From NCBI GenBank assembly GCA_029961685.1, contig JARWKL010000002.1, forward strand, positions 29,852,908-29,916,907: a stretch of DNA of 64,000 nucleotides, in the 5' to 3' direction. The DNA comes from Aristolochia californica. Its lineage: Eukaryota > Streptophyta > Magnoliopsida > Piperales > Aristolochiaceae. The stretch's first letter is position 1. The number at the start of each line of letters is the position of its first letter. The notes under the pieces were generated by a model. It was not told where the DNA came from and ran no database searches. It saw nothing but the letters and a program-made list of their open reading frames with translations. Both the position numbers and the translations under genes were made by a program. This document shows positions 29,870 to 42,728 of this stretch, in pieces.

Positions 29870-31165
29870 TTATTTTTCTTTAGATGTTGCTTTAAACATC
29901 TCTATCATTGCATTAATATATTCGTCAGGATCCTCTGGGGGCTGACTATCTAGTAAGAATTCATTAGCATTATCATCATGCTTTGTACTAGTAAAATCCT
30001 CAATGTCTTCATCATCTGTAGCATATGGTTTTGAAACTGACATATTGTCATCGGCAGGGTGAGAAGATGTGCCTTCATTGCACTTAGGAGCCATAGAATC
30101 CTTCATTGATTCTAATAATTTTTTCATAAGATCTTTTTTCGATATATTCGGAATCAAACTCTTTAATTGAGTTTTGAAACTTGCAAATAAATTGTCGGAG
30201 TCATAATGGACCTCCGGGACGCGATGCAATCCAAGATTATTTTCATTTTGAATGATAGTAGACTTGATTTCTGCAACTTTAGTATCAATGTTGGGGAAAT
30301 TTCTCCACCAACGAACATGAAATGTTCTTAATAACACTGGTAGGCTTTTATCATTAAAGCCTGTGGTACAATCCCATCTCCAAATCCATGGTAGAGAAAA
30401 TACCATAAAGAAGATAAGACTGTCCCAATTCTTTGGGGTTTTTTCATAACCCAGAGCTTTCAGGTCAGGACTGGATTGAGTCCATTTTACAAAATAAGCC
30501 TTGATGGGCTCAGGTAATATTGAAATGGGTGGCCCAAATTTGTTCCACCATGCAAATACCCAACTAGGTAGAGGTAAGGACCTCTGAAAGACATTCTTTT
30601 CCCATTGGAAAAACCATGAATGTCTATGGGAGGGATTTTGGTAATAAAATGTATTATACCAAGAATCCATATAATCCCAATAATTAAATTCCTTATCATT
30701 AGGAAGATTAGCTGCTTTAGCTAAATCAAATTTTCCCCATGTTGAGGGATGCATAAATCTTTGTATCGTACATTTACTGTACGCTCTTGGGCTATCCCAT
30801 TTAGCCACATTAGTCAGTGTATGATGCACTGAGATGGAATTCAGGTGAACCAAAATGGATTCAAAGGAATACCAACATTTTCCTGCACGGATGGGACAGT
30901 AGGCTTCTCCAAGCCATTTCTGTAACATCTCCCAGGAATCCAATGTACCCTCAAGGTCCTCTTTATTGAGGAGTAAAATTGTCTCCGTATCCGGAAGAGT
31001 AATATACTCTGGTTAGACTTCAAGTGTCTCTTTATACAACACTGGGGCTTTGCCCTTCTTGTCTGAGGAATTTCCTCGTTCTTGATTCTTTCGGCCTCGG
31101 CCTCTGGATTGTTGATTACCACGTCCTCTCATTGGGAGTGGATTGCCCCTTACGGGGTTATACAT
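29870..31165 (-). pseudogene. EPRV ORF3 tryptophan-rich protein, copy D (one stop)
   Basis: ATG 31165 overlaps the ORF2 stop at 31158-31160. The N-terminus is basic (Arg/Gly/Asn/Lys-rich) and is followed by a conserved YITLPDTETIL segment. The core is Trp/Phe/Tyr-rich, with HSWFFQWEKNVF and WVFAWWNKFGP, and the tail is acidic. The only break I see is an in-frame TAA at 31013-31015; from 30943 to 29870 the frame is open. At about 431 codons this is the least damaged copy of ORF3. Confidence 0.8.
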
Positions 31166-34100
31166 GATTTTGACCTTGGAGAAATTCACGGGTTAGAAAA
31201 TCAGGTAAGGAGTTCAATTCTCCTTTGATATGTTCTATATCAAAATCAAAGGCGCTTAATTCCGCCTGCCATCTGGCAAAGATTTGTTTGGAAGTAAGAT
31301 TCTTCACATCCTTCTTAAGAATCGATTTTGCAGCAGAACAATCAACTCTTAAAAGGAATTTCTGATTTAATAAATCATCCTGAAATTTATGAATGCACTT
31401 AATTATTGCCAAAATTTCCTGTTTTACAGTAGAATAATTAATCTGTGCATCATGCCAGTTACCAGAGGTAAATCGAATAAGTTCTTCTTTACCAGATGGA
31501 TTTCTTTGTTTTAAGATGCCACCGTAGCCTATATCGGAAACATCAGTCTCTACTACCTTCGGATAAGAAGGGTTAGTCAAGTTAAGACAAGGAAGTTGTT
31601 TAACCTTACTTTTAATTAATTGGACTGCCTGGGTATGTTTAGTAGTCCAAGGCTCAGGATTCTTTCTGAGTCTTTTGTGCAGAATTGCGGAGTCTTGTGC
31701 AAGATGAGGATAATAATCCACAATATAATTGAGACTTCCTAGAAATCTCTGAAGTTGAGTTTTCTCTAGTAATTCATCAGGGAACTTAGAGGCAAACTCA
31801 ATGCTTCGATCAGTGGGGACTATTTTGCCCTTGTGGATATTGTGACCTAAAAATCTAACAGAGGTCTGAAACAATTTCATTTTCCGGTGCCGATATCACC
31901 AACCCTTGTTTTTGAATAACTGTTTTGAAAACATGTAAATGCTTAAAATGAGCATCAATAGATTCTGAATAAACAAGGATATCATCAATATAAACAATGG
32001 TAAATTCAGAATAAGAAGCAAATATATCATTCATGATATTTTGAAATTCAGATGGAGCATTTTTCAAACCGAAAGGCATAACATTCCATTCAAAGTGACC
32101 AAAATGGACAGTGAATGCAGTTTTATATTTATCCTTTTCATTAATTTGAATTTGCCAATATCCAGATTTCAAATCAAATTTGGAAAAGATTTTAGTAGAA
32201 AACAATCTGTCTAATAAATCTTTTTTATTTGGAATAGGATACCTAATCCAACGTAAACAATCATTGAGTGGTTTATAATTAACCACTAATCTAGGAACAC
32301 CTCGTTCCTTTTCTGCATTTTTATTGACATAAAAAGCAGTACAACTCCATGGAGAGTAAGATTTTCTAATTAGTTTTTTATCCAATAGATTTTGGATTTC
32401 CTTTTTGCACAGATCTAGCAAAGCATGTTTCATTTGACTAGGTCTTGCTTTTGTTGGAATTGTTCTTTCATTGAATTCATCAATATAGGGTAAAGACACA
32501 ATATATTTATGTCTATCCCAGAATGCTGTAGGAATATCACTACAAATTTCTTGGGCAAATATCTTCTGAAGAGAACTAATTTTCTCTTTAATATCTATAG
32601 TTTCCAGCTGTTGTTCAAGAGTTAAAAACTGAATTTCTTTATACAGGAAACTAAGATGATGTTCTTTCACTTTTCTCAATTCGGAAATCTCATTTATAAA
32701 ACTAATTTGAGGAGGAGATTTGAAAGAGGAATAAATAGGTTTATTATTAACCTGACCATGTATCCCATGGTTGTCAATGCCTTTGATGGGCATAATTTTC
32801 TCCAAAAAAGGAGTACCTAATATGACTTGTTGAGTCATATTTTTGACTAACAAAAAGTCGGTAATAATGCACTGATTATTCGTGTAGATGGAGGCATTAT
32901 TTATTTATATTTAATTTTCATTTTGTCTCCATTGGCATTTTCCAGGGTTTGAGTCATTTTCTCAAAATATTGGGTTGGGATTAACCCTTCCTGGATGCAG
33001 TTTAAGTCCGCTCCGCTATCAATCAGAGCTATCAATTTAGGAATGACAAAGTTCTGATCAATCACTAAATTAATCACAGTATGCCATCTTTGATGGATGA
33101 CTTTTGTAATTTGATTTAGAAAAGAATCCTCAGATTTCTTTTCCGGTGTTACATTGTATTTTTCTTCAAGCTTTTTATACAGGGATTTTAACTCTTTTAA
33201 TTCTAGCTTGATCTCTTTGATTTCTTCTTGTAATGAGGAGATTGACACTGGTTGTTTTGAAGACTTAATATCTTCATAACGACCAATAATTTCCTTCAAA
33301 GAATAAGGTTTTACACCTTGCAGAGAAGGTTTCTTTGAAGTATTTTGTATTTGTTCAAGATATTCTTTGATTAAATATCTTTTTGTTTGAGGATCTTCCT
33401 CTTGATCAATGTTCTCGAGCATTCGTTGTTGATCATTGGTAAGAACATTAATCTGATGCATTTGAGCTACAGATTGTAGATGCGAACAACTGCAATCTGG
33501 GTCATCATCTGATTGGCTGGATGAGGTGTAATCAATATCTTCTCCAGAATCAGAATTTAAGAGAATTTTAGCCAACTAGATTCTCAATCCTTCATCTATT
33601 TGAAGTTGGTTCAATTTCTCTTTTGTTTTGCATCTATTGGAATAGTGGCCTAATTTACCACATTTATAACAGACAATTTTCTTTTTGTCTGAAGGATTTC
33701 TTCTAGGAGGAGGTCTCTGTAGAGGAGGAGGTCTCTGTCGAGGAGGAGGTCTCCTAGGTTCATGACGAGTCTTTTGATGAGACTGTCGTTTGGGATATTT
33801 CCTACTCTGGTGTGAGTAGGGTTCTGGTCTCTTAGAATGAGAGACTTTCCCTTTACCCTTCCTTTGAGTGGAAGGTTGTGGTCCTGTGTCACAGGCAAAC
33901 TATTCACAGAATTCACCAAGCTCTCGCTTTCCAGTAAGATTTTGTTTCTTAAGCTGAGCTTGAAGTTTTAAATCATTACATAAGGTCAGTCCTTCTTGGA
34001 TGATAGCACTGGTAAGGAGACCGTACGTATATTGTTGGTAGTTGATCATTCCTACCTCGTTACCTAAACTTTTGCGTACCTTGCTAGCAAAAAGTGTTGG

Positions 34101-35678
34101 TAATCCATCAATAAATTTGGCTTTCCAATATTCATTATTGGCATCGGTTCTTTGCATAACCTTAGTAAGGAAAACATCTTTGTACCATCTAAAATGGCTA
34201 AGTGTTCTACATCTAAGATTTTGCAAAACCTCTCGTCCCTTATCAGTAGTGGACATCAAATTGCCAATAAAATGGTGAACAATACATGAAATCAAGGTAT
34301 ATACTACATCATCCTCACCAAGGTAGGCTTGGCCTGATTCAGTCTTGATAACCTTTTTGGAATTATAAATTTCATGATGTTGTTCAGCAGTGAGGATATT
34401 ATCCCACCAACCTTTTAAGAGTCCAGAAAATCCAGCAGTTAACATTTCTGCTATGCCTTGATCTGAGTTTTTATGTTGTCTACAAATGGTAGTATACATA
34501 AGCATTCTTCAACAATGTTCTAAAATCTGATATTCAGACATGGAATCAATGTTCCATTCATAAATGGATCTGCCATCATAGGCTTTTTGATCTATATACA
34601 CATTCTCTTCATATAATAGGTCCTGAGGTGTGGACCTATGATAATAGAGCTTGTGATTCAGATCCCAACGCCGAGTAGATTTCTTCGTATAATCCAATTT
34701 TTGAATACTCGGTTGATCTTTAATCATTTCCTAAAGAATTTCTCCAGTCTGTCTAATATTTGTTAAACCAAAATCTTGGGGATTTGGGGTTTGACCAATA
34801 TCAGAATCAGAATATGCTGAAGGAGTTAAATCTTCAGTATTATTTTGTGATAAATACTCTTCTTGAGATTCTTCATCATATGATTCGTCAGCTTCCAAAA
34901 CATGGAGATTTTTTCGAACCGCATTAGCTTGGGCTTCATGAGCCTGTTGGGCTTGTTTGATTTGATCTTCGGAAAGATTTAATTTACCAAGCCTGGTTAA
35001 TAATTTTTCAACAACCTCAGAATTATTATCCAATTTAAAGTTCCTAATTGGAACAGGTGGTTTGATGAGTGGTTTACCATCCATCAACAAAGGTAATTTT
35101 CGAGAAGATAAGTCAAAAGGGTTTTGACAATATTTCTCTGGAGTTCCATGATCCAATAAGTCTTCAATACGAGTTAGCTGTTGGCCGATCGTTTGGAGAT
35201 TTAAATTGGTAAAGTTGTTTTGTCTTCTGATTTGTCCCATTGGATTCAGGGAGATTTCAGGATTGACAAAAGCAACTACTTCCACAAAATCAGGGGTTTT
35301 CCCTGAAGGACTTGGAAATTCAAGTCTGATGGGATCAGTAGGAGGATGTACTGATCAGATATTGATGCCAGACATGAGGTGCCATTCTTTTGTAAGGGTA
35401 GAAAGAGTGGGGGCATTAGAAGAAATTAAGGGTCGTTTCTCCTCTTGCTTTAGTTTGGTTTGCATGAACCAACCAACAAAGGACATGATGATCTTATTTG
35501 TTTCCAAATAAAGATAAAAGTCATTTGATAATTCCATGCGTTCTGCGGCCCCATAGGTGTCAAAAAACCAATTTTTGAAACCTAGATTATTGGGGTGAAA
35601 GAATTCAGCTTTAATGGATGCTCTATCCACCACGAAAGGTGGTGGGTCCTGGTAACGCTGTGGAGGTGTAAAAATCAT
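31158..35678 (-). pseudogene. EPRV ORF2 polyprotein, copy D
   Basis: ATG 35678 lies 2 nt after the movement-protein stop. Order: coat 35678 to about 33800, including an Arg/Pro/Lys-rich nucleic-acid-binding stretch; zinc knuckle CYKCGKLGHYSNRC 33630-33671; protease with LIDSGADLN near 33000-33025; reverse transcriptase 32460-31870 with YIDDIL near 31980; RNase H 31880-31158, which is open. Stops lie at 35355-35357, 34731-34733, near 34506, near 33897 and near 33576. Single-base indels lie near 32905 and 31885. The Pro/Arg segment before the knuckle is longer than in copy A because of a short internal duplication (33715-33750). Confidence 0.9.
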
Positions 35679-35680
35679 AA

Positions 35681-36695
35681 TCACAGAGTAAAACCAGTCA
35701 TTTCACTGGGAGTGGGAGAAGTCCTTTCATGCTCCCTTTCACGGTAGACCCCATGAGGTATCTGGGTGTCTGATAGGTGGATTCCTTTTAATGAGAAATC
35801 ATCTTTTATGGATTGTTTTTCATCCAATTCCTATAGGCGAGAGGATGGGATTCGAATATCGGGATGATGGTGGTAAAGTGACTCTATAAGGAGTCTTGTC
35901 CTTGAAATTAATTACCACGTCACCATCAGCTAATTGGATGACTTGATCTACATCCTGATTGATCAGGAGTCTTGGAGGAACAACCTGAGGAATTGTCCAG
36001 TTGGCTGGGAAATGAATTTCCTTCCAGTTGATCATCCGTGGAGTGGCAACATTGGCACTCATAAGATCGGTTTCGATCAATACAGTCTTACCTTGATCTG
36101 GTAAGTGTAATACCTTAGGGACTAAGGTATTCATTATTTTGAAATGAATCCTTGCTATAACAGCAATGGTTTCAGTTCCAGGAATAAAATTGCATCCCTG
36201 TGTTAGAATCCTCAATTGGATGGATTCTAACAAATTCCTATCTGTTAATGATAGGGTGAGATTTGGATGGACGTTAAAGTAAACAAGTCCTCTACTGAGA
36301 CTTGTTTCCACAATACCCATTAAGGAGGGTTTCCAATCCAAACAACGACCATCTCGGAGTATGGCCTGCAGACATGTGTTCATCCCTAATAAGGTTAAGG
36401 GTTTGAACGCAATCTGTATGCATCCAATATGCATGTATTTTTTTTCAGTATCTGCTAGATACTTATTGAGATCTGTTAACTGTAATAATTTTAGAGTTGA
36501 ATCTTGGTTTTCAAGATTAATGGTTGGTTCCATGGTTTTAATTCCCATGGTACTCGAAAGGGTGAAGGTTCCTTTCTTGTAGATTGATGTAAGTTTAATG
36601 GACGAAATTGTCCAATCATTCAATTGTTGTTGAAATTTATATTCAACCAAAGATGCATTCTTAACTGATCCAGTAATTCTACTACTGGATGCCAT
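35681..36695 (-). pseudogene. EPRV movement protein (ORF1), copy D
   Basis: Open from ATG 36695 to 35820 (291 codons, with the last few residues out of frame). A small deletion near 35847 shifts the frame and removes the natural C-terminus. The residues up to that point align throughout with the 339-codon frame in fragment F. The movement-protein assignment rests on genome position and superfamily resemblance. The ATG is 10 bp from the satellite junction, so the leader is missing. Confidence 0.8.
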
Positions 36696-36705
36696 TGTTT
36701 AATCA

Positions 36706-38046
36706 ACTTTCTTTCTATATTTCATGTTTCTTTCAATATTTTATCTTTCTTCCTATATTTCATCTTTCTTTCTATATTTCATTTTACTTTCTATATTTTA
36801 TCTTTCTTTCTATATTTTATCTTTCTTTCTATATTTCAAGATAATTTATATATTTCATCTTTCATTCTATATTTCATTTTACTTTCTATATTTAATCGTT
36901 ATTTCTATATTTCATCTTTCATTTTATATTACATTTAACTTTCGATATTTCATCTTTCTTTCAATAATTCATTTCACTTTCTATATTTCATCTTTCTTTT
37001 TATTTTTCATTTTACTTTCTTTATTTCATCTTTCTTTCTATGTTTTATTTTACTTTCTTTATTTCAACTATCTTTCTATATTTCACGATTCTTTCAATAT
37101 TTCATTTTACTTTCTATATTTCTTCTTTGTTTCTATATTTACTTTGCTTTCTATATTTCATCTTTCTTTCTATATTTCATTTTACTTTCAATATTTCCTC
37201 TTTCTTTCTATATTTCCTTTTTTTTTCAATATTTTGTTTTACTTTCTATATTTCATCTTTCTTTATATATTTCATGTTACTTTATACATTTCATCTTTCA
37301 TTCTATATTTCATCTCTCTTTCTTTATTGCATTTTACTTTCTATATTTTATCTCTCTTTCTTTATTGCATTTTACTTTCTATATTTTATCTCTCTTTCTT
37401 TATTGTATTTTACTTTCTATATTTCATCTTTCTTTCTATATTTCGTTTTACTTTCTATATTTCCTTTTTCTTTCTATATTTAATTTTACTTCCTATATTT
37501 TATCTTTCTTTCTATATTACATTTTACTCTCTATATTTCGTCTTTCTTTCTATATTTCATTTTACTTTTTATATTTCAGCTTTCTTTCTATATTTCATGT
37601 TACTTTATATATTTCATCTTTCATTCTCTCTTTTATTTTACTTTCTATATTTCATCTTTCTTTCTGAATTTCATTGTACTTTCTTTATTTAATCATTTTT
37701 CTATATTTCGTTTTACTTTCTATATTTCATCTTCTTTCTATATATCTTTTTACTTCCTCTATTTTCTCTTTCTTTCTATATTTTCCTTTACTCTCTCTAT
37801 ATTTCATCTTTCTTTCTATATATCATCTTTCTTTCTAAATTTCATTTTACTTTCTACATTTCAACTTTCTTACTATATTTCATTTTACTTTCTATATTTC
37901 TTCTTAGTTTCTATATTTGATCTTTCTTTCTACATATTTTTTTACTTTCAATATTTTATCTTTCTTTCTATATTTCATTTTTCTTTCTATATTTCATTTT
38001 TCTTTCTATATTTACTTTACTTTCTATATTTCAACTTTCTTTATAT
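36706..38046. repeat. 19-bp satellite, block S3
   Basis: This block has the same monomers and variant order as the first 1.3 kb of block S4. From the viral junction on, S3 and S4 correspond at an offset of 8075, changing to 8056 after S4 loses exactly one 19-bp unit. It ends in copy E at a joint sharing AG/TTAA with the virus. ORFs here are artefacts. Confidence 0.93.
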
Positions 38047-38049
38047 AGA

Positions 38050-38854
38050 GTTAACAGATCTCAATAAGTATCTTGCAGATACTGAGAAGAAATACATGCA
38101 TATAGGATGCATACAGATTGCGTTCAAACCCTTGACCTTACTAGGGATGAACACATGACTGCAGGCCATACTTCGAGATGGTCGTTGTTTGGATTGGAAA
38201 CCCTCATTAATGGGTATTGTTGAAACAAGTCTCAGTAGGGGACCTGTTTACTTTAATGTCCATCCAAACCTTACCCTATCATTAATAGATAGGAATTTGT
38301 TAGAATCTATCCAGTTGAGGATTCTAACACAGGGATACAATTTTATTCCTGGAACTGAAACCATTGCAGTCATTGCAAGGATTCATTTCAAAATTATGAA
38401 TACCTTAGTCCCTAAGGTATTACACTTACCAGATCAGGGTAAGACAGTTTTGATCGAGACTGACCTTATGAGTGCAAATGTTGCCACTCCAAGGATGATC
38501 AATTGGGAGGAAATTCATTTCCCAGCCAACTGGACTATTCCTCAGGCTGTTCCTCCCAGACTCCTGATTAATCAGGATATTGATCAAGTCATCCAATCAG
38601 CTGATGGTGACGTGGTAATTAATTTCAAGGACAAGACTCCTTACCGAGTCACTTTACCACCATCATCCCGATATTCGGATGCAGGCCCATCCTCTCGCCT
38701 ACAGGAATTGGATGAACACCAATCTATCAAAGATGATTCCTCATTAAAAGGAATCCACCTATCAGACACCCAGATACCTCATGGGGTCTACCAAGAAAGG
38801 GAGCATGAACGGACTTCTCCCACTCCCAGTGAAATGACTGGTTTTACTCTGTGA
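38050..38854 (+). pseudogene. EPRV movement protein, copy E (5'-truncated)
   Basis: This begins about 70 codons into the protein at the satellite joint. An in-frame TGA lies near 38156, after which the frame is open to the natural stop at 38852-38854. The C-terminal tail, including the segment before MTGFTL, is preserved. The sequence is nearly the same as fragment F on the other strand, so the two form an inverted repeat. Confidence 0.8.
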
Positions 38855-38856
38855 TT

Positions 38857-41800
38857 ATGATTTTTAGACATCAACAGAGTCTCTAGGAACCACCACCTTT
38901 CGTGGTTGACAGAGCAGCCATTAAAGCTGAATTCTTTCACCCCATTAATCTAGGTTTCAAAAATTGGTTTTTTGACACCTATGGGGCCACAGAACGCATG
39001 GAGTTCTCAAATGACTTTTATCTTTATTTGGACACAAATAAGGTTATTATGTCTTTTGTTGATTGGTTCTTGCAAACCAGACTCAAGCAAGCAGATAAAC
39101 GACCATTAGTTTCTTCCACTGCTCCCACTCTTTCTACCCTTACGAAAGAATGGCACCTTATGTCTGGTATCAATATCAGATCAGTTCATCCTCCTACTGA
39201 TCCGATCCGACTTGACTTTCCAAGTCCTTCAAGGAAATCCCCTGATTTTGTGGAAGCAGTTGCTTTTGTCAATCCTGAGATCACCTTAAATCCCATGGGT
39301 CAGATCAGGCGACAAAACAACTTTACCAATTTAAATCTTCAAACTACTGGCCAACAGCTTACGCGAATTGAAGATTTATTGGACAAAGATCCAGAGAAAT
39401 ATTGTCAAAATCCCTTTGACTTATCTTCTCGCAAATTACCATTGTTGATGAATGATAAACCACTCATCAAACCACCTGTTCCAATCAGGAACTTTAAATT
39501 GGATAATAATTCTGAGGTAGTCGAAGAATTATTATTGAGGCTTGGAAAATTGAATCTGTCAGAAGATCAAATTAAACAAGCCCAACAGCTCACGCAGCCC
39601 AGGCCAATGCGGTTCATAAAAGTCTCCATGTTTTGGAAGCTGACGAATCCCAGGATGAAGAATCTCAAGAAGAGTCTTTATCGCAAAATAATACTGAAGA
39701 TTTAACTCCTTCAGCATATTCTGAATCTGATATTGGTCAAACTCAAAATCTTCAAGATTTGGGTTTAACTAATATTTGACAGACTGAAGAAATTCTTCAA
39801 GAAATGATTCAAGATCAACCGAGTATTCAAAAATTAGATTATACCAAGAAATCTACTCGGAAATGGGCTCCAGATCATAAACTTTATTACCATAGGCCTA
39901 CTCCTCAGGACCTAATGTATGAAGAAAATATTTATCTAGACCAAAAATCCTATGATGGGAAAACCATCTATGAATGGAATATAGATGGCTTATCTGAATA
40001 TCAGGTAATGGAACATTGTCAACGGATGTTAATGTATGCTACCATCTGTCGACAACATAAGAATTCCGATCAAGGAATAGCAGAAATGTTAACTGTTGGG
40101 TTCTCTGGAATCCTCAAAGGTTGGTGGGATAATATCCTAACCAATGAACAACATCATGAAATTTATAATGCCAAAAAGGTTATCAAAACTGAAGCCGGTC
40201 CCGCATACCTTGGCGAGGACGATGCAGTTTATACCTTAATTTCATGTATTGTTCATCATTTTATTGGAAGATTGACTTCCCAAACAGATAAGGGAAGAGA
40301 GGTTTTGCAAAACTTACGTTGTAGAACTCTTAGCCATTTCAAATGGTATAAAGATGTTTTCCTTACCAAAGTTATGCAAAGACCTGATGCCAATAATGAA
40401 TATTGGAAAGCTAAATACATTGATGGATTACCAACTCTTTTTGCCAGCAAAGTAAGAAAGAGAATAGGTAATGAAGTTGGAAGTATCAACTACCAACAAT
40501 ATACATATGGTCTCCTTACTAGTGCTATTATCCAAGAAGGACTGGCCTTATGTAATGATTTAAAACTTCAGGCTCAGCTTAAGCAACATAATCTTACTGG
40601 TAAGCGTGAGCTTGGTGAGTTCTGTGAACAATTTGCTTGTGACACAGGACCCCAACCTACCCATCAAAGGAAGGGAAAAGGCAAGGCCTCTCATTATAAG
40701 AGACCGGAACCCTACTCACACCAGAGTAGGAGATATCCCAAACGATAGTCTCATCAAAAGACTAGTCAGGAACCTAGGAGACCTCCACCTCGTCAGAGAC
40801 ATCCTCCTCGAAGGAATCCTCCAGAAAAAAAGAAAATTGTCTGTTATAAATGTGGTAAATTAGGCCACTATTCAAATAGATGCAAAACCAAAGAGAAATT
40901 AAACCAACTCCAAATTGATGAAGGATTAAGAGTTCAGTTGGCTAAAATTCTCTTAAATTCTGATTCTGGGGATGATATTGATTATGCCTCATCCAGTCCA
41001 TCAGAAGATGATCCAGATTGCAGTTGTTCTCACCTACAATCTGTGGCCCAAATGCATCAGATTAATGTTCTTACCACTATGCAACAAAGCATGCTTGAGA
41101 ACATTGATCAAGAGAAAAATCCTCAAACCAAGAGATATTTAATCAAAGAATATCTTGATCAAATTCAAAGTACTTCAAAGATTATTCCTCCCATCCAAGG
41201 AGTAAAACCTTATTCTTTGAAGGAAATTATTGGTCGTTATGAAGAAGAAACCTCTTCAAAACAACCAATATCCATCTCCTCATTACAAGGAGAAATTAAA
41301 GAAATCAAGCAAGAATTAAAAGAATTAAAATCTTTGTATAAAAAGCTTGAACACAAATGTGAACAAAAACATTTGCCTCCAGAAAAGAAACCTGCTGATT
41401 CTTTTCTGAATCAAATTACCAAAGTCATCCATCAAAGATGGCATACTGTTATTAATTTGGTTATTGATCAGAACTTTGTCATTCCTAAATTGACAGCTCT
41501 GATTGATAGTGGAGCAGACTTAAACTGCATCCAGGAAGGGTTGATTCCAACCCAATACATTGAGAAGACAACTCAAACTTTAGCTAATGCTAATGGAGAC
41601 AAAATGAAGATTAAATATAAAATAAATAATTCCTCCATTTGCACTAATAACCAGTGCATTATTACTGACTTTTTGTTAGTAAAAAATATGACTCAACAAG
41701 TCATATTAGGTACTCCTTTTTTGGAGAAAATAATGCCAATTAAAGGCATCGATAACCATGGAATACTTGGACAGGTTAATAATAAACCCATTTATTTCTC

Positions 41801-42696
41801 TTTCAAATCTCCTCCTCAAATTAGTTTTATCAATGAGATTTCCGAATTGAGAAATGTGAAAGAACATCATCTTAGTTTCCTGCATAAAGAAATTCAATTT
41901 TTAACTCTTGAACAACAGCTGGAAACTATGGATCTCAAAGAGAAAATTAGTTCTCTTCAGAAGATATTTGCCCAAGAAATTTGTAGTGACATTCCTACAG
42001 CTTTTTGGGATCGACATAAATATATTGTGTCTTTACCATATATTGATGGGTTCAATAAAAGAACCATTCCGACAAAAGCAACCTAGTCAAATGAAACATG
42101 CTTTGCTAGATCTTTGCAAAAAGGAAATCCAAAATCTGTTGGATAAGAAATTAATTAGAAAACCATACTCCCCATGGAGTTGTACAGCTTTTTATGTGAA
42201 TAAAAATGCAGAAAAGGAACGAGGTGTTCCTAGATTAGTGGTTAATTATAAACCACTCAATGATTGTTTACGTTGGATTAGGTATCCTATTCCAAATAAA
42301 AAAGATTTATTAGACAGATTGTTTTCTGCTAAAATCTTTTCCAAATTTGATTTGAAATCTGGATATTGGCAAATTCAAATTACTGAAAAGGATAAATATA
42401 AAACTGCATTCACTATCCATTTTGGTCACTTTGAATGGAATGTTATGCCTTTCGGTTTGAAAAATGCTCCATCTGAATTTCAAAATATCATGAATGATAT
42501 ATTTTCTCATTATTCTGAATTTACCATTGTTTATATTGATGATATACTTGTTTATTCCGAATCTATTGATGCTCATTTTAAGCATTTACATGTTTTCAAA
42601 ACAGTGATTAGAAAACATAGGTTGGTGATATCGGCACCAAAAATGAAATTGTTTCAGACCTCTATTAGAGTAGGCACCGAAAATGAAAATTGTTTC
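38857..42696 (+). pseudogene. EPRV ORF2 polyprotein, copy E (truncated after RT)
   Basis: ATG 38857 is quickly followed by a TAG within about 10 codons. The coat region is open 38902-39590, then frameshifted, with a TGA near 39777; it is open again 39804-40748, where a TAG ends it. The zinc knuckle is at 40842-40883. The protease motif LIDSGADLNC near 41500-41525 lies in a 382-codon open stretch (40938-42086). A small deletion near 42086 moves the RT into another frame; the RT has FSKFDLKSGYWQI, MPFGLKNAP and YIDDIL near 42534-42550. RNase H, ORF3 and ORF4 are absent. The coat part differs from copy D in many codons, suggesting a distinct sublineage. Confidence 0.88.
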
Positions 42697-42728
42697 CTGG
42701 AGACTCTGTTGAGGTGTAAAAATCATAA

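Larger units (their letters stand above)
29086..36705 (-). mobile_element. EPRV family 1, copy D (all four ORFs plus promoter and primer site)
   Basis: From 36705 downward: movement protein, ORF2, ORF3, ORF4, TATA box, polyadenylation signal, primer site and part of the leader. The map is permuted relative to copy A, with the leader at the far end, as expected when circular or concatemeric viral DNA is captured. All ORFs except ORF4 are interrupted. The right end, at the movement-protein start, abuts satellite, and this junction is found again near 44776. Confidence 0.9.
38047..42696 (+). mobile_element. EPRV family 1, copy E (5'- and 3'-truncated, plus strand)
   Basis: The copy starts inside the movement protein and runs through most of ORF2 to the end of the RT region, then meets fragment F head-on at about 42697. 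It is the only long family-1 copy on the plus strand. Confidence 0.9.

Noticed and set aside
33650..33919. 89-codon frame over the Arg/Pro-rich stretch before the zinc knuckle
   Set aside because: Alternative-frame reading of the polyprotein; the true frame carries the CCHC knuckle. The same shadow is seen at 4184-4435 and 40606-40863.
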